DNA of 64,000 nucleotides from an uncultured Lachnospiraceae bacterium. GTDB lineage: Bacteria; Bacillota; Clostridia; Lachnospirales; Lachnospiraceae. Below the pieces are notes generated by a model. It worked only from the letters and a program-made list of their open reading frames with translations. It searched no databases and had not been told where the DNA came from. The stretch lies in assembly GCA_949948735.1 (NCBI GenBank), contig CATLGV010000013.1:1-64000 (forward strand), written 5' to 3'. The translations under genes were made by a program, and so were the position numbers. Of this stretch, positions 21,301-29,636 are shown piece by piece; position 1 is the stretch's first letter, and each line of letters opens with the position of its first letter.

Positions 21301-21428
21301 ACTGCCAGAACCGCCGCCAGGACGGCTGCCAGGGTTCTTTTTCCTGCTTTTTTCTTCTTCATCATTTTCTCCATTTCTGCGCCTCCCCACTCCTGTCTGC
21401 CCGCTTCCGCATACGCGTATCGTTTCAA
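18369..21428 (-). CDS. Very large extracellular solute-binding protein with N-terminal CBM-like region
   Basis: 1019 aa; C-terminal ~400 aa has SBP features (PTITLWIGTGRDQANVIKTLIDETFTSQTGINVNVQLVDMNTLLRA); N-terminal half has two sandwich-like blocks (ESGWYDLSMVYYPIEG, ESGYYNISLHAKQNF). Confidence 0.8.
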   Translation of the reverse strand: MKRYAYAEAGRQEWGGAEMEKMMKKKKAGKRTLAAVLAAVLAVGACPFCLPKSEAKTVMSEEAFKELLSTYSIGGAVPLYKEYAAGKGDNRPSRVIEVDAGSYSRYEENGIGMTPAAYENYEGMAGTSIVTAENAIVEYDVTVPESGWYDLSMVYYPIEGKSSEIQRGFFVDGALPYRELADVEFSRIWKISIEDSVTDEKGIAVKAWEKDNQGNDMKPSMVEVPEWVTTPLYDSDGYVLENLALYLEQGEHTISIISRKEPMLFRKLVLGNMQPVVPYQDVKAAWDAQGAQDTSGHVIRVEAENAAKTSSQMLYPQQDQSSPAVYPSSTKELLNNSIGGNSWKLSGQWMEWAFDVPESGYYNISLHAKQNFTRGIYVSRKIFIDGTVPFEEFNDYGFTYEQSWREDVLSDEAGNPYRIYLEQGSHTLRMQVVLGEFSEIVSEVQSCVEELNAIYRKVIRITGVSPDSYRDYEIEASLPELSGEMAAVRDKLNHAIESLRAAAGRSSDKETVLITMRDQLDDLIADPEYFVKVISTFRINIRATGTWITQVIEQPLQLDRIYVTSPDTKADIAKASFFDKTKYEFGRLFYSFVIDYNQVGNVAEEGDENPTITLWIGTGRDQANVIKTLIDETFTSQTGINVNVQLVDMNTLLRAELAGEGPDVAIQVANTNGIAGAVLNTGNDTPVNYGLRNAVLDLTQFDDWQEVTSRFYDSALTAFTFDGALYALPETETFPVMFYRKDILAELGLELPQTWDEVKVAMTVLAKNQMEFAMLPSEQIFAMMLYQNGGEYYTEGGMASALDSDIAVSTFREYCEYYTDYGLDKVTSAEERFRTGEAPIMIADYTVYNNLQVSAPDIKGVWDFAPVPGVRKEDGTIDRSVGCTGLASIIMSDTEYPQECWEFLKWWTSAEVQVLFDRELESLMGSAARVATANKEAFESLPWPVETYEVLSEQFQWVKGIPQVPGGYYSWRNVNNAFYTVTTDTDTATPREELMDKVIYINDEINYKRKEFGLPLAED

Positions 21429-21443
21429 AAATCCTTCCCATGC

Positions 21444-22133
21444 TCACATATAGTACCAGCTCATTTCCCCCGCCTCCGGCTTTGGCATATACTTTAACAG
21501 CGCCTTCTCCATATGGAAGGATACCGCATAGTACCAGGCCGCCGGCAGCACCAGTATCAACGGAACCGGAAGGCAGTACGCCCACACGGCAAAAAGAAGC
21601 GCCGTTCCCGCGGCTACAAGCACCGTAGCCGGAAGATACCGCACCGCCATTACAAAGGACAGCTTAAATCCGTCCCTGAGCCGGAAAGAAAATCTCGACA
21701 GTACCGGGAACAGATATACCGCAATCCCCGCAAGCGCCGCAAAAATCCCGTCATATACCAGGACGCCGGTGATACCCGCCGCATTGCCCGCGTTTGCCGC
21801 GATTTCCCGATTCAGATACAAAACCGCCATCAGCGCCATGATGATCAGCGTCGCCGCCGTCCCCCGTTTCAGATTCCGCTTATACGCGCGAAGAAACTCC
21901 CCGACGGGGTATCCGGTATCCCTGCGCACACTCTTCACAACGGCATAGTAAAGCGCCGTTGTGGATGTTCCGATTGTAACAATGGGGATACAGCCGAGCA
22001 GCCAGCAGATATCCAGCAGTATCAGCTCTCCCGTCTTATTCAGGAATGTCATAACCGGACTGTCCATCTGAAATATTTTCCCCATGCTCCGCCTCCTTTC
22101 CTGTTTAAAAGATTCTTTCATAGCTGTCGTCAT
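21444..22133 (-). CDS. YesL/DUF624-like membrane protein
   Basis: FQMDSPVMTFLNKTGELILLDICWLLGCIPIVTIGTSTTALYYAVVK matches the YesL N-terminal signature. Confidence 0.85.
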   Translation of the reverse strand: MTTAMKESFKQERRRSMGKIFQMDSPVMTFLNKTGELILLDICWLLGCIPIVTIGTSTTALYYAVVKSVRRDTGYPVGEFLRAYKRNLKRGTAATLIIMALMAVLYLNREIAANAGNAAGITGVLVYDGIFAALAGIAVYLFPVLSRFSFRLRDGFKLSFVMAVRYLPATVLVAAGTALLFAVWAYCLPVPLILVLPAAWYYAVSFHMEKALLKYMPKPEAGEMSWYYM

Positions 22134-22156
22134 ATCGTCTGCCGCGCCGCGCGCCG

Positions 22157-23656
22157 CTATTGCCCGCTTCTGAGCGGATAGCTTTTCAAATCCGGCAGCT
22201 CATCCCTTGTAATGACATGCTCGTGACTGTAGACCTTCTTGAGCATATCCTCCTCCGTATACTTCTCGGATAACACGTTCATGCTGATATTCTCCGCGAC
22301 AAACTCGCCGCCCCAGGTGCCGAAATACCCCCACATCGCCCCATCCCGAATCGCGAGATCCGGATCAAACAGGCAGCCGTTTTCCGACAGGACAATCATC
22401 TTCCTGGCGGAGGTATAGTCCAGCACCTCCAGATATTTTGCGGTCTGCGGCGTGTATACCCGCTCACCCGGGTAAATGTCCTCGCCGATAATATCCACAT
22501 ATTCGTCTCCCGGATACCAGTCCGCGGACTGTCCGTTCCACACCCAAATCAGGTTATTGATACCGTATTCGTTCGTGAGCTTATCATACAGAAGCCGATA
22601 CAGCTGCTTATAAGCGTCTGCCCCCGCATTCCCCCACCAGAACCAGCCGCCGCTTGCCTCGTGGAGCGGCCGCCACAAAACCGGCACATCCGCCTCCTGA
22701 AGCCGCTTCATCTGCTGCGCTATCGCGTCTATATCCTCCATGAGGAGCCGATAGCCCTCCTCATCCTCTCCGCTCATTATCTTCCCGAGGTCGATATTCG
22801 TATGCTCGGTATAAAATCCCGAAAACCAGTCTCCGGTAAGGTATTTATCCGGCGCGTTCCAGTGCCAGCAGAAGGTGACGATGCCGCCCGCGTCCCAATA
22901 CTCGATGGCGTATTCCACTGCCTGCGACGTGCTGCCGCGCGCCGCCCGCGAGGGGCTGTATTCAATAAAGTCCAGTCCCAGCATAGCCGGATATTTACCG
23001 CCCGTCGCCTTCCAGATAACGGCGTTCTCCTTGCCGTACATGCCCATATCGCAATACTGTCCGGAAATAATATCCTTCCCGTAAACATCGCACAGATAGG
23101 TCATCAGCCGCCTTGTGTTCTCCGTCGCATTCGGATTTACCAGCACCGGCTCGATCTCAAACCGTGCTTCGTCCAGCGGCGCCGACTGCGATACCTGTAT
23201 CTTATCCACCTGTATCCACCCCCAATGCTTCATAATGGAAACCGTGTGCTGCCCGGATTCCAGATAAACGCGCCTTATCGGCGAATCGCAAAACGTCTTC
23301 CCCTCAACCGAAAAACTTCCCATGCTGTCCCCGTCCACCAGCAGGTAATTTTCCTTGTAGCCGCCGTCCGCGCTCCTGTTTATGACATGTATGTCATAAA
23401 AGCCTTCCGCGTCAATCTGAATGTCCAGCTCCATGCCGTCGGCGTCCTCCCGAAAGCCGTCCACATATTCCGCGCCGTTTTCCTCCTGAATACTTGTACC
23501 GCCCAGCAGTCTCGCCGTCTCGGCCTCGTAATCTACCGTCTCGGCCGCAATGTCCGTTTGAACCGCCCCGGCGCTGTTTTCCGGCTTATCTGCCCCGCAG
23601 CCCGCAAGCAGCAGCAGAGTCAGGGCAGGAAGCATTACCTTTTTACTCCTTTTCAC
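22157..23656 (-). CDS. GH26-like glycoside hydrolase (beta-mannanase type) with N-terminal CBM
   Basis: Lipobox LLLAGCG; WRPLHEASGGWFWWG (acid/base) and MIVLSENGCLFDPD (nucleophile region) typical of GH26; N-terminal CBM35-like segment. Confidence 0.85.
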   Translation of the reverse strand: MKRSKKVMLPALTLLLLAGCGADKPENSAGAVQTDIAAETVDYEAETARLLGGTSIQEENGAEYVDGFREDADGMELDIQIDAEGFYDIHVINRSADGGYKENYLLVDGDSMGSFSVEGKTFCDSPIRRVYLESGQHTVSIMKHWGWIQVDKIQVSQSAPLDEARFEIEPVLVNPNATENTRRLMTYLCDVYGKDIISGQYCDMGMYGKENAVIWKATGGKYPAMLGLDFIEYSPSRAARGSTSQAVEYAIEYWDAGGIVTFCWHWNAPDKYLTGDWFSGFYTEHTNIDLGKIMSGEDEEGYRLLMEDIDAIAQQMKRLQEADVPVLWRPLHEASGGWFWWGNAGADAYKQLYRLLYDKLTNEYGINNLIWVWNGQSADWYPGDEYVDIIGEDIYPGERVYTPQTAKYLEVLDYTSARKMIVLSENGCLFDPDLAIRDGAMWGYFGTWGGEFVAENISMNVLSEKYTEEDMLKKVYSHEHVITRDELPDLKSYPLRSGQ

Positions 23657-23876
23657 TTAAACACTCCTTAATCATTAAAGTTATTTTATACTTTATTTTA
23701 GTTTAACTATTTCTTTTAATTTAACATATTTTTAAGAGTAGTACAATAATAAATATACACTTTTTCCATATTGCACGATTTTTCCCTTTTTTAATTAGGC
23801 AATAGTTCCAAAAGCCCCTTGCCGCACCCTTTTTAACCCACCGCCATATATTAGTAAAAAGGCCTTTGGAGGCCCC

Positions 23877-24167
23877 ATGCCCAATGCCAAGCTTGAAAAT
23901 CTCTTAAATCTTGCCCTGTCCGCCACTGCCGAAGAATTAGAAAAATCCCAGCTTCTGATGACCGGCTACACGCCCGCCGCCAGAAGCTGGGAATTAATTG
24001 TCAAATACCATGGCCCGCTCGAAAAGCTTGAGTCCGAGGTTATTCACATCGAACCGCTTATCAACAGCTATGCCATCGCAACTGTCCGCGAAGACTTTAT
24101 TGACGCCTTCGCCGACCTGGATGAAGTTGAATACGTCGAAAAGCCCAAACGGCTCTTCTTTTATTAA
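23877..24167 (+). CDS. Stand-alone S8-protease prodomain-like protein
   Basis: 96 aa ending EYVEKPKRLFFY*, matching the N-terminal prodomain pattern of clostridial S8/Csp-like proteases (WELIVKYHG...INSYAIATV...VEYVEKPKRLFF); GGAGG RBS just upstream of ATG; no protease domain follows. Confidence 0.75.
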   Translation: MPNAKLENLLNLALSATAEELEKSQLLMTGYTPAARSWELIVKYHGPLEKLESEVIHIEPLINSYAIATVREDFIDAFADLDEVEYVEKPKRLFFY

Positions 24168-24197
24168 GGAAACGCCGATGAAAGCGTTTCCGGCGCT

Positions 24198-25694
24198 CTA
24201 TCTGTATACGGCCGCATTCCAGCGCAGCTCGTTCTTGAAGGCCCGAATGTCCGTATCCTTGTCAATAACGACGGCCTCAATACCCATTGCGTCCGCCCAG
24301 TCGACCATCTGCTCCACCGTAAGGTCGTAGGAGAATGCCGTATGGTGCGCGCCTCCTGCCAGAATCCAGGCTTCCGCGCCGACCGCAAGATTCGGCTCCG
24401 GCGTCCAGAAGGCTGTTGCAACCGGGAGCTTGGGCATCGGCTTCTCCACCTTTTTGCAGTTTACCGCGTTGATAATCAGCCGGAACCGGCTGCCCAGATC
24501 CACCAGCGAAGCCGCCACTGCCGGGCCTGTCTTGGCGGTAAATACCAGCCGCGCCGGATCCTCGCGGTTCCCCATGGAAAGCGGGCATACCTTGATGGAT
24601 ACCGGGCCTTCCGCAATCGAAGGACATACCTCCAGCATATGCGCCTGCAAAATGCCTTCCCGTCCCGGCACAAAATTGTAGGTGTAGTCCTCCATAAAGG
24701 AAGTACCCTTCGCATCCTTCACGTTGGCGGCCATAATCTTCATCAGCCGGACCATCGCCGCCGTCTTCCAGTCGCCCTCGCCGCCAAAGCCGTAGCCCTT
24801 CTCCATCAGCCGCTGAATCGCAAGCCCGGGGAGCTGCTTTAATCCGCCAAGCATCCCGAAATGCGTGACAATCGCGTGATAGTCGCCTTCCTCCAGAAAC
24901 TTCTCCATACCAAGCTCAATGCCTGCCTGAACCTCCACATGCCTGCGGAACTGTGCCGCATCCCTGCCCTCTGTCAAAATCTCGTACTTACTGTAATACT
25001 CATCTGTCAGCGCGCTGACATCGCCCGCCGCAACGGCGTTCACATACTCAACCAGATCATTGACATTGTAGTGGTCAATCTCCCAGCCGAACTTTATCTG
25101 CGCCTCTACCTTGTCGCCCTCTGTCACGGCAACATTATTCATATTGTCGCCAAAGCGGCACACACGGATATGCGAGGACTCCATAATACCGACCGCCGTC
25201 ACCATCCACTGCGCAAGCTTCCGGATGACCTCCGGATTCCTCCAGTGTCCGACAACAATCTTGCGCTCAATGCCCATACGGCTCACAATATGACCGTACT
25301 CACGGTCCCCGTGCGCCGACTGGTTTTCGTTCATAAAGTCCATGTCAATCGTATCGTACGGGATTTCCTCGTTAAACTGCGTATGGAAATGCATCAGCGG
25401 CTTTCTGTACTCCTGCAGCCCCAGTATCCATGACTTTGCCGGCGAAAAGGTGTGCATCCAGGTGATAACGCCCGCGCACTCCGCATCCGCATTCGCCTCG
25501 TTAAAGGTCTTTCTGATAACCGCGTTCGTAATCAGCGTGGGCTTCCAAACCACCTCATACGGCAATAAGCCGGACTGGTTCAAGCCGTCCACGATCGTCC
25601 TTGAATGCTCCGCAACGTTCCTCAGGCATTCGTCGCCGTACAAATCCTGTGAACCCGTCGCAAACCAAAACTTGTAATTCTTTCCTGTTTTCAT
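24198..25694 (-). CDS. araA: L-arabinose isomerase
   Basis: N-terminus YKFWFATGSQDLYGDECL and characteristic core (CAGVITWMHTFSPAKSWI). Confidence 0.97.
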   Translation of the reverse strand: MKTGKNYKFWFATGSQDLYGDECLRNVAEHSRTIVDGLNQSGLLPYEVVWKPTLITNAVIRKTFNEANADAECAGVITWMHTFSPAKSWILGLQEYRKPLMHFHTQFNEEIPYDTIDMDFMNENQSAHGDREYGHIVSRMGIERKIVVGHWRNPEVIRKLAQWMVTAVGIMESSHIRVCRFGDNMNNVAVTEGDKVEAQIKFGWEIDHYNVNDLVEYVNAVAAGDVSALTDEYYSKYEILTEGRDAAQFRRHVEVQAGIELGMEKFLEEGDYHAIVTHFGMLGGLKQLPGLAIQRLMEKGYGFGGEGDWKTAAMVRLMKIMAANVKDAKGTSFMEDYTYNFVPGREGILQAHMLEVCPSIAEGPVSIKVCPLSMGNREDPARLVFTAKTGPAVAASLVDLGSRFRLIINAVNCKKVEKPMPKLPVATAFWTPEPNLAVGAEAWILAGGAHHTAFSYDLTVEQMVDWADAMGIEAVVIDKDTDIRAFKNELRWNAAVYR

Positions 25695-25838
25695 CCCAAT
25701 ACCCCATCCTTTCCATCTTTATAACAGCTTCTTTGCGAAAAAGAAATCATCGCTATAAGATATTTTTATCATAAAACAGGGGGGATTACAACATTTATTT
25801 TAGTGCATTTTAAAACATTTTATTTTTTATTTAATATT

Positions 25839-27140
25839 TTATCTGGTGGTAAGCGCCTCCAAAATCTCAAAATAATCCTCGAAGGTCTTGCGGCAGCACT
25901 CCGGATTGGCAATCTCGATGCCATCCGTCCGAAGTCCGATCAGCGAAAAGGCCATTGCCATCCGGTGATCATCGTAGGTCTCAACCACGCCCGCCGACGG
26001 CTGCCCCGGAACAACAGTGACCGCGTCCTCCTCCTCCCTGCACGATATTCCCAGGCGGCGCAGCTCTGTAACAATCGCGTGAATGCGGTCCGACTCCTGC
26101 CCTCTGATATGGCCGACATTCTCAATCCGTACCGGCCCGTCCGCAAAGGGCGCAAGCGCCGCGAGCGTCATCGCCTGATCCGAAAAGTCCTTCATGTCCA
26201 CCGTAACGCCCTTCAGCCGCCCCCCGGCAGGCCCCTGTACCTCGATGCCGTCGGACAGCTCGTTCACCCGGCAGCCCATCCCTGCGAGCACCTCCAGAAA
26301 CTGCAGATCCCCCTGCATGCATGCCCGGGTAACATTTTTGACCAACGCCCTTCCTCCGGTCAGCGCGGCCGCCGCATAGAAATAACATGCCGCCGACACA
26401 TCCGGTTCAATCCGGCCGGTGCCGGCCCTGTAAGAAATGCCGGGCGCCGTATCATAGCAGCAGCCGTCAAAGCCGACTGCGGCCCCCAGCCGCTCCATCA
26501 TCCTGCGCGTGATGCGGATATAGGAGCCGTCCTTGCGCTCGCTTGTAATCTCTATATGCAGTCCCTGCTTTATCATCGGGGAAATCAACAGCAGCGCGCT
26601 CAGAAACTGGGTGCTTTTGCTGATGTCAAGCCGGACGCCGCAGGCGCTGTCCAAGGCAGCGCGCCCTCCGATACCCGTGATCCGAATCGGCAGGCAGCCC
26701 TCCTGCTCCAGACAGACGATTCCGGCCCCCATATCCGTCAGCACGTCAAACAACGGCTTCATAGGACGCCGTTTCATCTGCTCCGACGCCTGTATCGTAA
26801 AGACGCCCTCGGCCATACCCAGCATCGCCGTAAGAAAACGCGCCGCCGTACCGGCGCTGCCGACATCAATCTCCCCCGTCGTCACCGGAAGCCGCCCGTT
26901 CAGCCCCGTGACCGTGACACGCTTTTGCGCCTCATCTATCTCCAGCTTAAAGCCCAGCGCCGTCAAACACGCCAGGAAATGCCGGGAATCGTCGCTAAAC
27001 AGCACCCCGTCCAGCGTCGTTTCCCCATCCGCCAGCGCCGCCATCAAAAGCGCGCGGTTTGTCATGCTCTTTGACCCGGGCACCTCCACCGTCCAGTCTA
27101 TCGGCCCGGGTACCCTGTGCACCTTATAATTTTCTCCCAT
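25839..27140 (-). CDS. aroA: 3-phosphoshikimate 1-carboxyvinyltransferase (EPSP synthase)
   Basis: VPGSKSMTNRALLMAALADGETTLDG...DVGSAGTAARFLTA...YDDHRMAMAF. Confidence 0.95.
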   Translation of the reverse strand: MGENYKVHRVPGPIDWTVEVPGSKSMTNRALLMAALADGETTLDGVLFSDDSRHFLACLTALGFKLEIDEAQKRVTVTGLNGRLPVTTGEIDVGSAGTAARFLTAMLGMAEGVFTIQASEQMKRRPMKPLFDVLTDMGAGIVCLEQEGCLPIRITGIGGRAALDSACGVRLDISKSTQFLSALLLISPMIKQGLHIEITSERKDGSYIRITRRMMERLGAAVGFDGCCYDTAPGISYRAGTGRIEPDVSAACYFYAAAALTGGRALVKNVTRACMQGDLQFLEVLAGMGCRVNELSDGIEVQGPAGGRLKGVTVDMKDFSDQAMTLAALAPFADGPVRIENVGHIRGQESDRIHAIVTELRRLGISCREEEDAVTVVPGQPSAGVVETYDDHRMAMAFSLIGLRTDGIEIANPECCRKTFEDYFEILEALTTR

Positions 27141-27240
27141 TGCAGTCCTCCCTTTTGCAGTATCGGCAAATCCGTACCGGTTGTCATTTCACCGCATACT
27201 CCGAGTCTACCACATTTGCGCCCTTTTCTCAATGCGCAGC

Positions 27241-29313
27241 CTATGACAGCACCAAAAGCTCGTGCAGCGCCCGCGTAGCGGCTACATATAAGAGCTTGGC
27301 AAGCTTGGGATTATCGCGGTACCCCTTCAAGTCCGGCTTCCACAATATCACGCAGTCGAACTCAAGGCCCTTTGTCTCCGCCACCGTCAGCACGACCACA
27401 CCCTTGCTAAATCCGCTCTTTTGCGTGTCCGTAAGCGCCACCAGCTTCCCAAGCCGTTTGGACACCTCCTCCTTCTGTTCCCCGGAAAAGCAAATCACCG
27501 CAATGGTCTCGTAGCCCTTCTCCTGCATTTCGGCAATCATCTCCGCACTGCTTCCAACAGCCTCCTCTGTGGAAATGCTCTCCACGAAGCGCACCGGCTC
27601 CCCGTGCCGGATAACCGGCTCTATTTTGTACGCGCCCCGCGACGCGCTGCCCAGTATTTCCCCGGCAAACTCTGAAATCTCAATCGTATTGCGGTAGCTC
27701 TTAGCCAGAATCCGGAAGGAATCCCTGCCGCCGCAAAAAATCTTCTGCGTCATGTCGTTCCATTCATTCATACCGCACTCGTAATTCACATTCTGGGACA
27801 CATCCCCCATAATGGTGAAAAAGCAGTCCGGCAGCACAGTGCGCAGCGCATAATAGACAATCGGCCCAAAGTCCTGCGCCTCGTCAATAAAAATCTGCCC
27901 GAACTCGTCGTCCGGCTTTTTCTGCAGCACCCGGTAGTAAATGAGCAGGACCGCCGCCACATCGTATACGTCGAAGACGCCGCGGCGGATTCTTTCCGAC
28001 ACCCGCGTCACATCTATATAGTACGTTTTCCCGTAGATTTCAAGAAACTCCAGATACAGCCCGACCGCGCTCCCCTGATAGCAGTGCGCGCTGAAATAAT
28101 TCTTGTACTGCTGCAGCTTCCTCCTGCAAATGCCGATCTCCTCGCGCCCCTGGCATTTGAGCCGAATGCGGCTGCGGAGCCGCTCGTCCAGCGTCACCAG
28201 CAGCCGGTTGATGGAGTACTGCGGCGCGTCATTGACAAAGTCCTCATTATTTTTGCGCGACAGCAGCATCCCGAGGTCCTCGTCGGCAACCTCACATCCC
28301 CCAAGAATCCTGCTGCGCAGCCTGGCCAGATGGCTTTCCAGCTCATTTGCAAACAGCATCTTGCTCTTCCACGCATAATCGGGAGAAGCCGCCTCAATTC
28401 TGTATTTTTTGCGCCATTCCCGGTGCAGCAGATGCGCCAGAAGCTCATCCATACGCATATGCTTCACATCATATACGTCCAGCTCCGGCAGTCCGCCCGT
28501 AATATAATCAATCAGAATATCGCTCCCGCCCACGATACAGAACTCGTTGGAGGTAAAGCGCTCTTTATAGTTGTACATAATATACGAAATGCGGTGAATG
28601 GCAACCGTCGTCTTCCCGCTGCCCGCCACGCCCTGCACAATCACATTGTGAAACGGGCTTTCGCGGATAATCTCGTTCTGCTCCTTCTGTATGGTGGCGA
28701 TAATATCTCCGAGCACCGCATCCCTGTTTTTGCTGAGGTATTTCACCAGAAGCTCGTCATTTGCCGCCACATCGCTGTCATAAAAGCCCTGCAGAACACC
28801 GTTCTCAATGTCGTAGGTACGCTTCAGCGTGAGGTCTATGCGGTATTCCCTGCCCTTCTCCGGCTCGTCCGCGCCGCTGTCCGGAATCTCATAGCTTCCC
28901 TCGCCAAGCTCGTTCTCATAATAAACCGTTGCAATCGGCGCGCGCCAGTCCACGACCTCCACATTGATTTTGTCCCGAAGAACGCCATGCTTACCGATAT
29001 AAATAGACTCAAAAAGCCGCTCGTCCAGATTCCTGTAGTCGATTCTGCCAAAAAAGGGTCTTTCATAAGCCGCCTGGTTTTTCGCCAGCTGGTTAAAGCT
29101 GTGCTCTTCCAGACTTTTGGAGGTCATCATCTGATCGTACAGCTCCACATTGCCGCTCTGCACCGCGTCAAATAACGCCTTGGTTTCCCTGCGGCGCTCC
29201 TCGAGCTGAAGCTCGTATTCGCCGATATTCTTCGCAATCAGCGACCGGCATTCCCGCAGATGCGCCTCCTCCTGCTGCCACTCCTTCGTCCTCTTCCGGT
29301 TGTTTTCTTCCAT
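27241..29313 (-). CDS. UvrD-superfamily helicase, HelD-like
   Basis: Walker A VQGVAGSGKTTVAIHR, DEAQDF, long coiled-coil N-terminus typical of HelD proteins. Confidence 0.85.
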   Translation of the reverse strand: MEENNRKRTKEWQQEEAHLRECRSLIAKNIGEYELQLEERRRETKALFDAVQSGNVELYDQMMTSKSLEEHSFNQLAKNQAAYERPFFGRIDYRNLDERLFESIYIGKHGVLRDKINVEVVDWRAPIATVYYENELGEGSYEIPDSGADEPEKGREYRIDLTLKRTYDIENGVLQGFYDSDVAANDELLVKYLSKNRDAVLGDIIATIQKEQNEIIRESPFHNVIVQGVAGSGKTTVAIHRISYIMYNYKERFTSNEFCIVGGSDILIDYITGGLPELDVYDVKHMRMDELLAHLLHREWRKKYRIEAASPDYAWKSKMLFANELESHLARLRSRILGGCEVADEDLGMLLSRKNNEDFVNDAPQYSINRLLVTLDERLRSRIRLKCQGREEIGICRRKLQQYKNYFSAHCYQGSAVGLYLEFLEIYGKTYYIDVTRVSERIRRGVFDVYDVAAVLLIYYRVLQKKPDDEFGQIFIDEAQDFGPIVYYALRTVLPDCFFTIMGDVSQNVNYECGMNEWNDMTQKIFCGGRDSFRILAKSYRNTIEISEFAGEILGSASRGAYKIEPVIRHGEPVRFVESISTEEAVGSSAEMIAEMQEKGYETIAVICFSGEQKEEVSKRLGKLVALTDTQKSGFSKGVVVLTVAETKGLEFDCVILWKPDLKGYRDNPKLAKLLYVAATRALHELLVLS

Positions 29314-29581
29314 ATAATACCTTCCCTTTCCTTACCCGTATACACGGATTTCCATACGTACTTCTCCAACGGGCGCATGTTTGCATATGTTTGCAGGCAT
29401 ATGTATTCACCTGTTTGCATATGCGCATATCTGCCTCCGGAGGTTGCGTATTATGAACAGTTACAGCGGCCGGCTGCTGCCGGGCCGCTTTTCAGTACCG
29501 GTATCAGTATAATATTTGGGGATAAAAAATACTAGACTTATATTTTGATTTGTGATATAGTGATATATAGAGTCGTGCCTT

Positions 29582-29614
29582 AAAGGTACTTTAGCCTGCT
29601 AAAGTACCTTTTTT
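29582..29614 (+). terminator. Intrinsic terminator, plus-strand polarity
   Basis: AAAGGTACTTTAG-CCTG-CTAAAGTACCTTTTTT perfect long stem with 3' T run. Confidence 0.75.
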
Positions 29615-29636
29615 ATGTGCAGAGCCGCAGCCTGCC

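Noticed and set aside
24168-24191. Hairpin GGAAACGC-cgatgaaa-GCGTTTCC as a strong terminator or regulatory RNA
   Set aside because: Lacks a clear T tract on either strand; at most a weak shared terminator between convergent genes.
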